Assembly: GCA_016081115.2 (NCBI GenBank)
Contig: JABTTQ020001498.1
Coordinates: 62,001-126,000 of the forward strand
Reading direction: 5' to 3'
DNA from: Rehmannia glutinosa
Taxonomy: Eukaryota; Streptophyta; Magnoliopsida; Lamiales; Orobanchaceae
DNA: 64,000 nucleotides
Shown here: piece by piece, positions 12,839 to 25,599 of the stretch
Position numbering within the stretch: position 1 is the stretch's first letter
How the letters are laid out: each line of letters opens with the position of its first letter
The notes under the pieces: generated by a model
Told to the model about the DNA's origin: nothing
Database searches by the model: none
The model's input: the letters and a program-made list of their open reading frames with translations, nothing else
Position numbers and translations under genes: made by a program

Positions 12839-13669
12839 GGGCATCTCCAACCAATAACACCAAATTTGGTGTGAAAATCACACCAAATTTGGTATTTTGG
12901 TGTGTAATTTTGCAAAACCCATCTCCAACCCACTACACTAAATCTTACACCAAATGAATATTTTAATATTTCTTTTCATTTTGGAATAGCAAATTTATTT
13001 GTTTATGCAATTATTTCTTTTGCTTATATTTTATTATTATTAATGTAACTCAATAAAAACTTATATTTAACTAATATTACATTAATTAATTATATTGCAA
13101 AATTAATATTACAACTAATATCACAATAAATAAAAATACTAAATTGCACACTAGACAATAAAAAACGACAAACCTAAAACAAATATTTAAAGACAAAAAA
13201 AATATAATTTTGTTTATTAATTCAAGTTTAATTATAGTGTTAGTGTTTTGTATTTTATGATAGATTTTGATGCTTTTTTAATTAAATTATAATTTTGTTT
13301 ATTAATTATTTTAGTTTATCAAAAATTTAAGTTTAGGTTATAATAATTTATTGGTAAATGTTAACTATTGTTCATCCAAAATAATAATTATATACAAAAT
13401 TTAAATAAGTAAAACCATGTTACAAATGAATTATATATCAAATATAGGATACAATAGGAATTAAAAGTTTGAAGTAGAAGAAATTGGAGGGCAAAAAGAG
13501 GAATATTTGTATTACACCAAATTTGGTGTAAAGGAATAGTGTTACACCAAATTTGGTGTAACACTATTCATTACACCAAATTTGGTGTGATGTTTAGAGT
13601 TGGGTTGGAGGGTGTTTTTTAGATATTTGGTGTTTTGGTGTGGGTTTTAGAGTTGGGTTGGAGATGGTC
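12839..13669. mobile_element. PIF/Harbinger-type MITE with 3-bp TTA duplication
   Basis: Terminal inverted repeats GGGCATCTCCAACC and GGTTGGAGATGGTC (12 of 14 matching) are flanked by TTA at 12836-12838 and 13670-13672, the Harbinger signature. The AT-rich body has no ORF. Several copies of the palindrome ACACCAAATTTGGTGT lie near both ends (about 12859, 12881, 13514, 13543, 13572). Length 831 bp. Confidence 0.82.
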
Positions 13670-13672
13670 TTA

Positions 13673-14560
13673 TTACAAGATAAATAGATTTCTAACAACA
13701 TTACTTTGTTTTTCTGTTCAAAATATAATTTTCCAAGTCCATAAGCTTTCACATGTCTCATTAGTCACAATCAAATACAGGCAGATGAAAAAACACCCAA
13801 CTCCTATTTAATAGTTGTTTTAACAACTTAATCAGAAAAAGGAAAAGGAAAATGCTGGCCATAATCCTAGTTTTTTGTGGGGGTCCTTTTTGGCCCTCCA
13901 TGTGCTAAACATCATCATAAAGGTTGAGAAAAACTTATAAAAAATTATGTAGGCCATTTATAAAAATTAATTGAATTTTGACTTAGTGATTTTGTATTTC
14001 TAGACCAGCTTAGGTTTAACTTTGGGCATATTATTATTGGTTTATTGGCATTTATCACTTTCATTATGTGCCTAAAGAAAAAAGAAAAGAGTAGAGGACC
14101 AAAATCACATGGGTTTCAACTTTCAACCACTTTCGACAACCCTAGTACAATTTTAATGGGAGGGTTTAGAGCTCTAGATTTTTCAGGGGGGCCATGAAAA
14201 AAGTAATCTTCCTGTAGTAAAAAAAACATTATTAAATCTACCGAAAGTAATTCACCATATCTTTTTCCAGAAACAGCCAAACATGCCACTGTTCTAGGTG
14301 AATGAAGTTACCATATTGGTGCTAATTACAAATTAGTAATAAGCTATGAAGCTATAAAATAAAATTCTGGCCAAGCAAAGAAATATTTAAGCTTACAAAA
14401 GTAAATGAGTTTGACAAAATGCCTGTTACATCTGCAAAAGAACATTTACTGTCCACCAGACTAAGTAAAAGGCAACAAAGTTGCCACAATTTAGCAAGAC
14501 ACACTAAATCCCCACACAGCATATAAGAATGGTCGAAGTCAAAATTCATACATATAACTT
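13673..14560. other. Intergenic region downstream of the alpha-COP gene
   Basis: AT-rich, without a plausible gene. It separates the Harbinger MITE from the alpha-COP 3' UTR. Confidence 0.5.
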
Positions 14561-14568
14561 TATTACAA

Positions 14569-14574
14569 CGAAAC
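14569..14574 (-). terminator. AATAAA poly(A) signal candidate for alpha-COP
   Basis: TTTATT on plus reads AATAAA on minus, about 200 bp past the alpha-COP stop codon. Plant signals are loose, so other sites may be used. Confidence 0.4.
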
Positions 14575-14770
14575 CTGTAATAGTCGTAAAAAACGAAAAA
14601 GGGTTTATGAGCAGGAGACTGATTGGATTAATTGCAAAATGAAACCAAATATTGAACATGTAAGAATCCGAGTGAAATCTCTTTTGTCCCGAAACTCCTA
14701 CCTCTTTGTTTCTCCAGATCTCAACCGTCCAATAGTAAAAAGGCCACAAACAAACAATTGCAAAGTCAAA

Positions 14771-17700
14771 TCATCTTATCTGTGAAGGAGAACAGAGCAA
14801 ACCAGATGCATCAGATCCAATGGCTGCAAGATCACAAACGGTACACAGCTGCCCTTGCTGAGACGGAACGAAATGTGTACCGCAATACGGGCAAGTTACA
14901 TCTTTCTGCCCTCTGTAAATCGGGACGTACGTGGCCCCACACACCACAAAAGGATTTCTGAAATCATAGTTAATCTCCGTAGCATCTCTCATATTCCTCT
15001 CGGCAGCCTGCAAAACCTGACGAGCTTTAATCGCTTGATTCTCAATGCTCGGATTAGTCTCCAGAAGCCGCCTCGCAAAGTTAGCCGCAGTGCTCATATT
15101 TTGCGCCTTGAAGCAAACAGTCATCGCGTTCATCAACGCGAGCCTCGTGTGCGGAAGCTGGAGGTTACAGTGCGTGAAATAGGCCGCAAGTTCCTGCTGA
15201 CGTACTGGATCGTCCTTCAATTCCCTCCTCTTAAGCTCCATCTGCAAACTGAGAACATATTCCTTCACTATGACGATCAATTCTTTGACTTCGTCCACTT
15301 CCCGTCGTGTTTCGACCACAATCAGAGGAATCGTGTGAAGAATAGCCAGGAAATGTCGGAGAGCTTCAGAAAATTTTCCGGCAGTGGTGGCTTTGTAACC
15401 GGCCCTGAGCTTCTCCTCCAGCTGAGAGAAACTGAAAATGAGAGCAGGCGGGCCCCGCACGTTCGGACTTGCCGACTCGCTCCAACCCCTCTCGACCGCG
15501 ACGGAGATCACCGGCGCAGAAGTCAACGCGCGCAAGTAACTGTGACTACCCAAGTGGAGATCGATGAATTGGGACTTCAGAGGGGCGAAATTGCAAATCC
15601 CTAACTGACGGCTCAACAAACGCATCGCGGTGTCGAAGTTGCCGGCGGCCGCGTGTTCAGCCGCGAGAGATGATCGCTGGACCCAAATCTGGCTTACAGG
15701 CATACCAGGTGTTGGGGAAATAAATACAGACGAGCGTGCGCTCGAAGCTGTTTTTGGCGTCTCGGCATCGGGAGGAAGATCAAGATCCTCGAGATCCCAT
15801 CCTCCTTCCTCATCATTCTCGTTGTGAACGTCCTCCTCGTCCAGAGCCATTGTAATGTCTCCATTCTGCATTTTGTCCACCTCATCAATGTCCAACGCCT
15901 CGCCCCAGTCAGCATCTGCAGCCTCTTCGTAATCTTCGTGCGCGTCTCTGCCCGTATCGTCAAGGCCGCCCTCGAAGATGCCTTTACTGACCATTAACAA
16001 AGGCCAATCTCCAGCGCACATCACTGGACTCGGGGGGATCAAAAGAGAAGCTTTTTTCCCCTCAGGCAGAGAAGGAATGTTGTCACCTAGCTCAGCAGCT
16101 AAACGCTCAGCTATATCATTGAGCCCATGGACAGAAGCTGTTATATAAGCCAGAGGCAAGTGGCCCGCATTCTCGAGAATCTTAACGCGCTCTCGTACGT
16201 CACCAAGATACAGCGCGTCATGAAACTGTCCCATGACATCGTTTTTTACCTCAGCAATTTTCATCATTTTCGACAATTTATCCAGATTACCAGTTATCAA
16301 GTAATGAAAAGATAGCCTCTCGAAGTTCTTTGTTTTCTGGTACGCATATTCAACAATTCCTGTATTTCCCTGGCGTAGGGCTTCTACACCTAGCCTGTAC
16401 CAGTAATCTTTCTCGTCAATCTTCTTAGCAGATTCAAGGGCTTTCTCTATGTTACCGCTTTCGAGGGCTAAGTTGAAGCGAGTTCTCTCATCCTTTACAA
16501 AATACAGAGCAACTTGTGGGAAGCCCTTCTGCTGAAGATAAGCAATCATGGCCTGCCCACATAGTTCTGAATTTTTAATCATGCTCATAACCTGATCGTA
16601 TCTCTTCCTCAGCAAGGATAGCTTAAAAATATATTCTGTTGAATCAATAATGATGGGACGGTTTTTCCCCTCTCGGTCCAAGCAAAAGATTGTGTTCCCG
16701 AATATTTTCGTTACATACACTGGGACATCCAGTGTCTTGATAATTCCACTATCCCCATTAGGAAGGCAGTACTTAATGTGCGTCAATGTAGTATAGATAA
16801 AAACACCATTATCATCCCATGCTCCACTCTTGACACGAATGGTCTCATGTAGAGTGCAACGGTGCACCAGCTTTTTGTCAGCAATAACAATAGAATGCTT
16901 GCTTAGTAAAGCAACACTCTCCATGTCCTGAGACCAAACCACATACCTAACAAAAGAAGTTTGAAGATCCCCAAGCACAATCCTTTGCTGGAGATCAAAA
17001 ATGACAACCCTGTCCTCAGCCCTGCACAGCAGATTTCCGGTTCCAGCATAGAATATAGCATCAGTAGCGATGGGAAGAACACTCTTTTTCACTATTTCAT
17101 TTTTCAGGTTCTTGACCAGGACTTGGTTGCTGCTCTTCTCAAGCACAGCAAACCTATTCCGAGCCACAAACACCGCAGACCCCCCACTACCTCTTTTTGC
17201 CTCTTGAACTGTGTCACCTCTACCATAACTGTCTTTGGGAACTACATAGAGTTCATACGAACCTCCATCCACGTCTGAGCAAACCAAAACAGCATTCTCA
17301 GTAGGACTGTAAGAGAGAGTTCGAGGACCTTGATTCAAACCATTAGAACCAGGGCGACGGATTGGTATTAGCTGAGTATCTTTCTGAGTCGAATACTCGA
17401 AAGCTCGTAAAAACCGGTCCCTGACATAGAAAACTGATTCGCCACTAACAGAAAAGGCGGGACGTTCTCTCTCCAGTTTAAAAACAATCATGCCACTGTC
17501 ATGACCAGCAGCCAGAAGATTCATTTCAGGATGGGCTGAAAGGATCCAGAACCTGTCATGCTCCCTACGGAAAGTCTGCAAGCCAGTTCTTTTAGTAGCA
17601 TCCCAAACTCTGATACTCTTGTCTTCTGAATTTGATACAATGATGTCCTGCCTTGCATGGAACAGGACACAAGAAACATTGTTCATGTGGCCTCTCAAAG

Positions 17701-20700
17701 TGTCCACCTCCCAAGCCTTCGTATCTGAGACAATATAAATCAGATATCAGTCATCAAATATTCATACCAGAAGTTTTAAAGAAACTAAAAAAGCTATATA
17801 TAAAATATTAGAATAAATTTCAGGTAGAATATAGAGTATCTGATTGATAAAGGAATTTCCTATTCTCAGTTCCAAGCAACTCGAGTGAAGTTGATCTGGC
17901 ATCATCTCCTCAGCTAAATTAGAAAAGATTCAGATAGCTAATGTGTAGACCAGTACCAGACATCGTTTTCCATCAGATAAAAGGTGAATGACCAAACTTT
18001 AGCTTATGCCATGAACTAATCCAAAAAGAACTCCACAGTGCTCCTTAGGTATATAAAGTATAGCTCCTTTCACAGACTTCAACAGAGCATAACTTGAAGA
18101 ACTAATATAGAATGACAAAAAGGGTGTCTCAGAATGCCAGAAACTTCAACACCAGTTTACAGCAAAAATGGAGAGCAATGTAATATATAAACACTAGAAG
18201 ATTTCACGACACAATTATGACCTACACTTCCTCAATAGTAAAGGGTTTTCTCACTATTGAAATTAAACATCAGTCAACACTAAATGCTCATTTATTGTAT
18301 GACGCTTCTAGAAGCCAATATATTTCTTCTTACAAAATAATAATAATATAGCTCAAGAAAGATGCTAAATCAGTGATCAAGCTGACATACCATTCATGCG
18401 CCATATTTTCACTTGGCGATCATCTGCTCCAGAAACAATCAGAGGGAGAGTCGGATGGAAAGAAGCCCAGTTAACCCCTCGATCATGGCCTTCCAAGACA
18501 TACTTCACAACAGCATCAACCCCACCAAAGAAGTCTGTATTCATTTGAGACAATCGCAGAATGTCATCAGCAGGAGATACTGTTTTCTTTCTCAGGGCAC
18601 CAATATCCCAAACACGAACAGTCTGATCCAAAGAGGCTGAAACAACCAAGTCTTCTTTGGGATGAAATGAGGCACACATGACATAATGGTTGTGACCCGT
18701 TAACACAGATATGCAAGTACGTGATTGCCAATTCCATATTCTAATTGTCTGATCATCACTTGCACTTACTATCCAGGGATATTCATGATGAAATTGAACT
18801 GTCCGGATATAATCAAGATGACCAAGAAGAGTAAAAAGACATCTGTGCAGTTTATAATTCCACACCTTGATTTTGTAATCATCACCTGCAGAAACCAATG
18901 TCGGCCAAAAATGCATCCCAATATCAATCCAAGAATAAACCTGGGCATGAAGCAAATAGCAATCTAGCGGATCACTGCCGTTCATAAAATTAAATCAATA
19001 AATTGTCTGCTAAAAAATAATAAATAGATAATTTTTTGAGATAAATTGTCACTAGGGGTGGCCACAATTTCGGAACCAGCAAAACCGGAGGTATTGGTTC
19101 TAAATTGGAACCCGGTTCCTCCACGGTTCCGGTTTAACAGGGACCATTTTTTTCTCTTTTGATAAGTTTTTGAATTTGTTTTTTAAAAATGATTTATCCA
19201 TTTCAGTTACAAAAAAAAAAAAGAGAAAAGGAAAAAAAAGAATGGACTTAATATTCATAATAATATTAAGTTTTGGACTTAATATTAACAATAATATTAA
19301 GTTGTATGCATATCCTCTTAGGATATAGAGAAATCAAAACTCACGTAGTTCGCTTAAAACATTTGGTTCAAGATGTCTCATGCGTTTGTGAATATAAAAC
19401 ATCATAATCAACATTCAATTCTTCTAGCATATTTTTACCAAAAAAATTAAAAATCGTCGGTTTTAACCTTGAAACCGGCGGTTCCATCACCGGTTCGAAC
19501 CAGCGAATAAAACCGCTGGTTCCACGGTTTTTAACACCAAGGAACCGGAACCAGAACCGACCTACACAGTACCGGTTCGGATTTGGAACCAGTTTCTGTT
19601 CCATTTGACCACCCCTAATTGTCACAAGTGATTCAGCAATATGTACAATCTTCACAGGACTAAAGGTCCCATACCAATCAACCAAAACGTGACGCTAATA
19701 GTAAATGATTATGCGATAAGAATAATCCTAAATTCCCAAATAGAACTGAACAAAGAGATAATGATAATCTTTTTGATCATTGGTCTTGGTTAAGCTACGA
19801 CACACACCACGATATGACTAAACTCTGCCAATGTTGATTGCATACATAAGATCATCAAGGAATAGGGGTCTAGGTACCTCAGTCCGACACGATAAGAGAA
19901 CTAAATCCACATGCACAACATTCCACTTGCAAATACAATCTGTATTAGAAACCCATTTTACAACATATAACACCTGTAGAAAGATTCACTGCCTCAATAA
20001 CTAGATTCCCTTTATGACAACGGCAAATTCCCCACGTTCCAAATGCCATTAAATACTAAGACGGTCGCATTGAGGATAAAGACAACCAAAAATAATCAGA
20101 CATTTGTTGTCTAAATCACCACTATTCCTTGAAAACAGCATTTCAATTAAAAGATCAAATTTGACAACTACAATTTATCTCAACAGTAGTAAACATTAAT
20201 AAAATCAGTTATGAGTCCTAGCTTAAAGCGAATACCAATGATATAATCTTATGACACGGATCAGATCAGGTATAACTATAACCTCACCGATGTGATCACA
20301 AATCCACTAAACAATGACACACAGACAAATCAACACCGTGAAGTAAAATTCCAAATTCCAGCACTCCCGCACCCAAATCGTCAGATATTCAACAATCACA
20401 CACCACCGATTACACGGAACCAGCAGATCCAAATCGTATAACACCACTCAAAACATAAATTTACACAAAACCAAGGAGAGATCACATTGCAATAACATAA
20501 TTCAAAAAATAAAATCTACGAAAAAATGAAATCAAGTAAACTAAATTCAGACCTCCGGAAACGAAAAGCGGCTGTGATTTATGAAAATGAACACCCCGAA
20601 CGGGTCCATCATGTTCGTCGAATCGATCAATAAGAGTGCCCATGCGATAATCCCAGAGCTGGATCACGCCGCTGTGAAGACTCGCCAAGATCCATGGCCT

Positions 20701-20760
20701 CTTGCTATGAAAGCTCAAACCTTTCACTCTATTGCTCTTCGTCTCAAACTTCGTCAACAT
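14771..20760 (-). CDS. COPA: Coatomer subunit alpha (alpha-COP), complete, three coding exons
   Basis: Exons on minus: 20760-20553, 18885-18391, 17724-14771. All junctions are GT-AG and keep frame (GGA-G/GT, AAT-G/AT), giving 1218 residues, the expected size for plant alpha-COP. Residues 1 to about 320 hold WD40 repeats (WDYRMGTLIDRF, IWNWQSRTCISVLTGH, VRVWDIGALRKKT, IRVWDATKRTG). A coatomer WD-associated and helical region follows, then an acidic linker, then a C-terminal domain with CPYCGTHF and CTVC cysteine pairs and the end CSPSQIR. Family role: subunit of the COPI coat that forms Golgi-derived vesicles and binds retrieval signals of cargo. No stop or frameshift, so it looks functional. 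Confidence 0.97.
17725..18390 (-). other. alpha-COP intron 2
   Basis: Donor GTATGTCAGC at the exon 2 end and acceptor TTGTCTCAG before exon 3. 666 bp with no repeat recognised. Confidence 0.9.
18886..20552 (-). other. alpha-COP intron 1 carrying a hAT MITE
   Basis: Donor GTCTGAATTT is weak but canonical GT; acceptor TTTCTGCAG is strong. About 1.67 kb, one third of which is the MITE at 19053-19617. Confidence 0.9.
19053..19617. mobile_element. hAT-type MITE with perfect 8-bp duplication, in alpha-COP intron 1
   Basis: Termini TAGGGGTGGCCA and TGACCACCCCTA are inverted repeats. ATTGTCAC occurs directly on both sides (19045-19052 and 19618-19625), the 8-bp target duplication of hAT elements. 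Subterminal regions contain many copies of GGTTCC/AACCGG-type words in both orientations. No transposase; 565 bp. Confidence 0.92.
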
Positions 20761-21215
20761 TTCTACAATTCTCTCTCCCTTTAATCACACAAAAAAGAAT
20801 AGGGAGATCTATGTTCAGTATAAGAATTCCAAACCCTAATCCAGATTTAGATCTGTGATATTTGGGGATTTTTAACAACAGGGGGTGTGGGATAAGAAGG
20901 GGTATAGGTAAAGGGAGTGCGTTATTTCTTTGTGCTTGCAGGTGGATCTACTCTACTCGGGGAAAGAGTGTTTGGATCCGATAGTTGAAAATTAAATCGT
21001 GTTTCACTTTTATAGGGAAGTATTCATTTTTCTCCATTCATGATAAAATCATATCCCATGTCTTAAATTTGATTGATTCATTCTATTTCAATTTCGAGCA
21101 CAATAATATTTTTTTTTCCATTTTAACTTTCAAAATATCTCCGTATGCAAATGTTAATTTCATTCTTTATTGTTTAATTTCACTTATAATCTAAATTATT
21201 AAAGTCGGCCAATTT
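20761..21215 (-). promoter_or_regulatory. alpha-COP 5' UTR and promoter region
   Basis: Upstream of the ATG at 20760. AAACCCTAAT at 20831-20840 is a telo-box, common in promoters or leaders of plant housekeeping genes. A candidate polypyrimidine leader lies at 20761-20790. The transcription start cannot be placed. Confidence 0.4.
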
Positions 21216-21219
21216 TGAT

Positions 21220-21420
21220 TGAGAATAATAATAGTCGAGTGGTTAAAATTCTCAAATCCAAAATGAGCTTAACTCTGAAGTATGAGAATCGATTCCTACC
21301 ACCCTCCCCTCCAAGATATGTACTCAAAAAACAAAAGCTGATCGGTTTAAATTTAAAGTCAATTTCAATTTCAAATTGTTCAATGTTCTTAACTCTAAAG
21401 TCGTTGCCTAACAAATATTA
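21220..21420 (+). mobile_element. tRNA-derived SINE-like unit
   Basis: An A-box-like TAGTCGAGTGGTTAAAATTC (about 21230) is followed about 50 bp later by a B-box-like GAGAATCGATTCCTACC. The spacing fits a pol III promoter. Ends and duplication are not resolved. Confidence 0.4.
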
Positions 21421-21482
21421 TTGATTTCGTATTTAACACTATTATATGAATAATAAAAAAGTTCAAACTCAAGTGAAATACC

Positions 21483-21605
21483 GATGGTCATTTGGCCTAG
21501 TGGTATCGCCTCCCTACTTAGAGGGGTAGGGTAAAGAGTTCGACCATGTGTGTGTGCATTTCGAAGAAATCAAATTCACGTTAATTAGTTAAGTTTTAAA
21601 TTTGT
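21483..21605 (+). mobile_element. tRNA-derived SINE-like unit
   Basis: A-box TGGCCTAGTGGT (about 21491) and B-box-like AGAGTTCGACCATGTG (about 21535) are spaced as in a tRNA. It differs in sequence from the unit at 21220. No poly(A) or poly(T) end is clear. Confidence 0.45.
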
Positions 21606-21648
21606 AATTTAGGTATTATGCAAAATAGTGTGATACATCCAACAATTT

Positions 21649-21673
21649 CACACACACACAAACACACACACAT
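21649..21673. repeat. (CA)n microsatellite
   Basis: Runs of CA with one interruption, just before the left LTR at 21679. Confidence 0.85.
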
Positions 21674-21678
21674 ATAAT

Positions 21679-22113
21679 TGTTGAGGACAAAAACGGTATT
21701 TCATAATTTAATTAAATATAATTTATTTGATAATTGTTTATTTAATATTAATGCCCAATGGGCTCTTGATAATTAATCCGGTCCAAAGGAGTCTGAGTTT
21801 GGCCCAAGCGGTCGTTTCTCCTACATGGACTGGCCTATTGGCCAAATTCTCCTACACGGCCCACGAGGTGTATCTCCCAGGTATAAAAAAAGTCCCTCAT
21901 ATTAACTGTAAGTAACTAACTCATAATTAATTATTCTTTTACGAATTCAGTATTTGTTTATTGTCTTAATTTCTCTCTCGTTCATCGTGCTGGCTTGAGC
22001 GTCGGAGGTGCCTCTTTGGGACAACCCTCGGGCCCTCTAACGTTTGCGCGTGTTGTGCAATCAAGTTCCCAATTTAAGGAGTTAGCAGTTCAAGGAGCAG
22101 AAGACGAGAAGAC
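21679..22113 (+). repeat. 5' LTR of the older gypsy element
   Basis: Starts TGTTGAGGACAAAAACGG. Contains GGTATAAAAAAAG (about 21880), a TATA candidate. It aligns with 39563-39998 up to the shared AGAAGACGA word near the end. The right end is approximate. Confidence 0.75.
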
Positions 22114-22573
22114 TTTTCTCTCAGGAAGAGGACTAGCTTGAAGACTTCCCTCTCGGGAAGAGGATATTGGTCAACTCAGTTGACTTGGGTGATCTCGCTA
22201 AAAAAAAAACAACATCATCTTGGTCTTTGTTATGTGGGAACAACCAACATACACGAAGATGTGAACTCAATCGCCAGAACGGAAAGTTGGACCTCAAGCT
22301 ACAGGCTATGGTGCCGGATACCATCAAGACGGCGAGAGGCCAACAACCATTCCACAGGAAGGGCGCTGCCACTCCCACAAGAAAGAAGGGTGCCACCTCC
22401 TCCCCCTGGAGGTGCTCCGCCCGGTGAAGAAATTTGTTTAACCAAGGAAACTCTTCAAATCCTATTAGAAAAAGCTGTTATCAGAGTCAAGGGAGCGCTA
22501 TCCTAAACTCCCTCAGCCAGTGCACCCAGAAGGACAAGGAAAATGAGATGAAGGACGCAGCAAAAACCAAGAA

Positions 22574-23762
22574 GTGACGCATGCGTTAAAGGGAACTCAA
22601 GCAACACCGTCCAACCATACTCATCTACAAGCTACTTCTTCGGAGAAGGGGAATCCATTGAGCCTTGATATCTTGACGGAACAACTACCCCCGGGAGTTA
22701 GGACGTCAAACCTCCTGGAGTACGATGGAACCGAAGATCCCCATGAGCATTTGAACAAGTTCTATGCGGAGGCAGACCTTTATGAGATGACGAATGTTGC
22801 CTACTGCAAGGCCTTTCTAAGCACTTTGACCAAGCAATCCTGGGCTTGGTTCGATCAGCTCCCCGATGACTCCATTACCATAATGCACCAGTTTGTGAAA
22901 GCTTTTATACAATAGTTTTTTGCCAACATAGAGAGCCACGAGACCATCACAAACCTACTCCAGCGAGAGATGGAAGTGCTGTTACGCAATCTCATGGGAC
23001 AACTTGTGGAAACTGTAAATGAAGTAACCAACGTCTAGCAAAAGACATTGACAAGGATGCAACGATGTATCACCCTCCGAGAGCGTGCGTAGGGCATCTC
23101 AAAGGAAGGAACTCTTCCTAATCCAAGAAGAAACACTCACTCGAGAAGAGCACCCGGCGAGGGAGATGAAAAATTAAAGCCACCCCCGAGGAACAAGCAA
23201 AAGACAGAGGAAGATCTCTAGAATCAGCCTAGAAACTACGAGAAGAAATTAGGGCAAATAATAATTTCGTTGAACGCACCATTATTGGAAATAATAGCCA
23301 CGCTTTGCTCGGGAGACGCAGAAAATCTTAGAACCTCCGCGATAAATGAGAGACAGCTACGGGCGGCGGAAGTCCAAGCATTTCTGTTACTTCCTCCACG
23401 ACAAAGGACACACCACTGAGGTTTGCATCCAGTTGAGAACCTCTATCGAAAACTTGATTCGGAGAGGCCATCTGTAAGAATACGTGGATAACCCTGATCA
23501 TTATTGGACTCGGAAGGACAATAACTGGGGACGCCCTACATCACATAGGGTGGACAATCTGACTCATCACTCTGAAAATACTCTGCCCCCAAGGCACGAG
23601 CCCCGGACAACACCACCTAGATTGACTTCGGATCGCCTCACCAACACTTTCCCTATTGCCAGAACTCGTCAAGAAAATCAAGATATGCGACATTATTGGG
23701 GACATAGGGACTATCCGGAGATATTGACTGACAACACTGAAGATGAAGTGAATTCTCCTTAG
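22574..23762 (+). pseudogene. Ty3/gypsy gag, decayed
   Basis: 22574-22915 reads a retrotransposon gag domain: LLEYDGTEDPHEHLNKF, then YCKAFLSTLTKQSWAWFDQL. A stop follows at 22913-22915. Around 23385-23470 a zinc-knuckle-like segment reads CYFLHDKGHTTEVC and ends in LIRRGHL, as in plant Tat-type gags. Stops and frame changes between them make it non-coding. Family role: capsid protein of the virus-like particle. Confidence 0.75.
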
Positions 23763-23919
23763 TTTTCTCCCACACCAGATCTCATCAGCCTTCCGAAGGC
23801 CTTAGTATATTTTACATTACATTGTCATTTTTAGTTTGTTTCCGCCCAAGAGGCGTTAAACATTTATTTATATTTCAGCCATGTTTCCGCCCATCGGCTG
23901 CAAAGCTTTTTCATTATGG

Positions 23920-24330
23920 CCAGGGTCAATGACCAGTTAGACGTCCTCAACAAACCTCATCTTTCTGGCTATGGCCCCGGATGGGAGAGACCTCCTCACA
24001 GGAGTCCTCGTAAATAACCTCCTCCGGCTAAGACCTCGGAGGGGATGGCCTCACCTGGCTAAGACCCCGGGTGGGATGATCCTTTTCGGCTAAGACCCCG
24101 GATGGGAGGGGCCTCCTCATAAGAGGTCCTAGTAATTAACCTCTTCTGTCTAAGACCCTGAAAGGGATGACCTCACCCGGCTAAGACCCCAGGTGGGATG
24201 ACCCCTTCCGGCTATGAGGGGCCTCCTCACAAGGTGGTCCTAGTAAAAATTATTTTTCCTCCAGCTAAGACCCCCGAGGAAGGGGCCTCCTCACAAGAGT
24301 CCCGGTGAATTTTCTCCACGGTGAAAATAT
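23920..24330 (+). repeat. Degenerate tandem repeat array (GGCTAAGACCCCGG units)
   Basis: About eight imperfect units read GGCTAAGACCCCGGGTGGGATGA or similar, alternating with GGGGCCTCCTCACAAGAGTCCT. Unit length varies from about 40 to 80 bp. It lies directly after gag, where pol would start in an autonomous element. Confidence 0.7.
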
Positions 24331-24429
24331 GTAAGAAAAAGAAGGTAAAAATGCTAACACATGTAGAAAAAAGATCAAAAGCCTAAAGCAAAAATTATGA
24401 TGGAAGCTCTATAAGAGATCCCATTCCAA

Positions 24430-24680
24430 GCTTAGGAAAGGCGCCCTGTGAACTCCAAGAGGGCAGCCACTCCGGGCTCTGGAAGGACACTCTTCAAAAT
24501 ATTACTCCTCGACGAAAGAAGAAAGAAAAACTCTAACACCTGGGGAAGAGATCAGAAGCAAGGCCAGAGAAGAGTTCTGAAAGGAAGCCCCTTCCAAGCC
24601 CCGGAAGGGCGCCCTCTCCGGGTTGGGAAGGGCGACCATTGGGCTCCGGAAGGGCACCCTCAATGACTCTTGGGATGGCA
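24430..24680 (+). repeat. Short GGAAGGGCGCCC repeats
   Basis: Several copies of CCGGAAGGGCGCCCTC-like units. Similar words recur at 25340-25370 and 39160-39210, on the other side of the nested insertion, supporting that these were one element. Confidence 0.55.
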
Positions 24681-24786
24681 CATATTAACCTTGAACACGA
24701 GTATTTCCGGCTATTCTGAAATAATCAAGACTTTCCTCTGAAGGGAAGTTCCACTCAATGTGGAAAACGAACAAGTCTCATATAGA

Positions 24787-25270
24787 TAGAGATGAGCAAA
24801 ACCAAACTGGAACAGAAAAACCAAACTGAACTAATGGTTTGGTGTGGTTTGGTTCGGTTTTTTTTTGGTTAAACGGTTTGGTTCGGTTTTGAATCTAGTA
24901 AACTGAATTAACTTTTGGTTTGGTTCGGTTTTGGTCCATAAAAAGTCAGTTTGCACCGAACCGAACCGAATATATTAATTATTATTTTTTATATATATTT
25001 TTATATTATTATTTTATTTTTTTAATTTATTTTATTTTTAAATTATCAAATAAATATAAAATATATATAGTTTTAGCAAAAAAGAAAAGGTCCAAAATAA
25101 AGCCCAAACCAAAAAATCGAACCGAACCAAAGTGATATAGTTTGGTTCAGTTTGGTTCGATTTTTCTAGCATTATAGTTCAGTTTCGGTTTGAAAAAAAT
25201 ATAAATTTGGTTTTCAGTTTTTTACGGTTTTATTTGATTTTGCACCGAACCGGTCGTTTGCTCAGCCCTA
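24787..25270. mobile_element. hAT-type MITE with AACCGAACC-rich body
   Basis: Termini TAGAGATGAGCAAA and TTTGCTCAGCCCTA are inverted repeats (12 of 14). Flanks CATATAGA and GCTACAGA share 5 of 8 bases, a possible decayed duplication. The left half is full of GGTTTGGTTCGGTTT, the right half of its complement, so the element forms a long imperfect hairpin. Confidence 0.65.
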
Positions 25271-25599
25271 GCTACAGAAAGAAGTTATGTTAAATCACTA
25301 CGTGGAGCAATAGCTTGGGGAAAACCCTAAAGGGGCACCCTCCTCCAAATTTTGGAAGGGCGCCCCTTGATGTTGAAATGTAATACAAAGTCTATTCTCC
25401 CTCAGGAAGTCATACACATATATCATAAGTAAAACATGACAAATTGAACTAATATGTATAAGGAAAATGGAGGAATCATCCAGCCCCATTTGGCAAACAA
25501 ATATCTCAAGGTCAAGAGGAAGGGAGAAATATCCAAGTACATAGAAGAAACATCTGAAAGCGTAAAGCAAACCCTAAATAGGTGGGCCTGAAGAAAAAA

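Noticed and set aside
14855..15604. A 249-codon open frame on plus
   Set aside because: It is antisense to alpha-COP exon 3, whose minus-strand frame is strongly supported by family motifs.
18377..18985. A separate small WD40 protein gene on minus
   Set aside because: It is exon 2 of alpha-COP: splice sites and frame join it exactly to exons 1 and 3.
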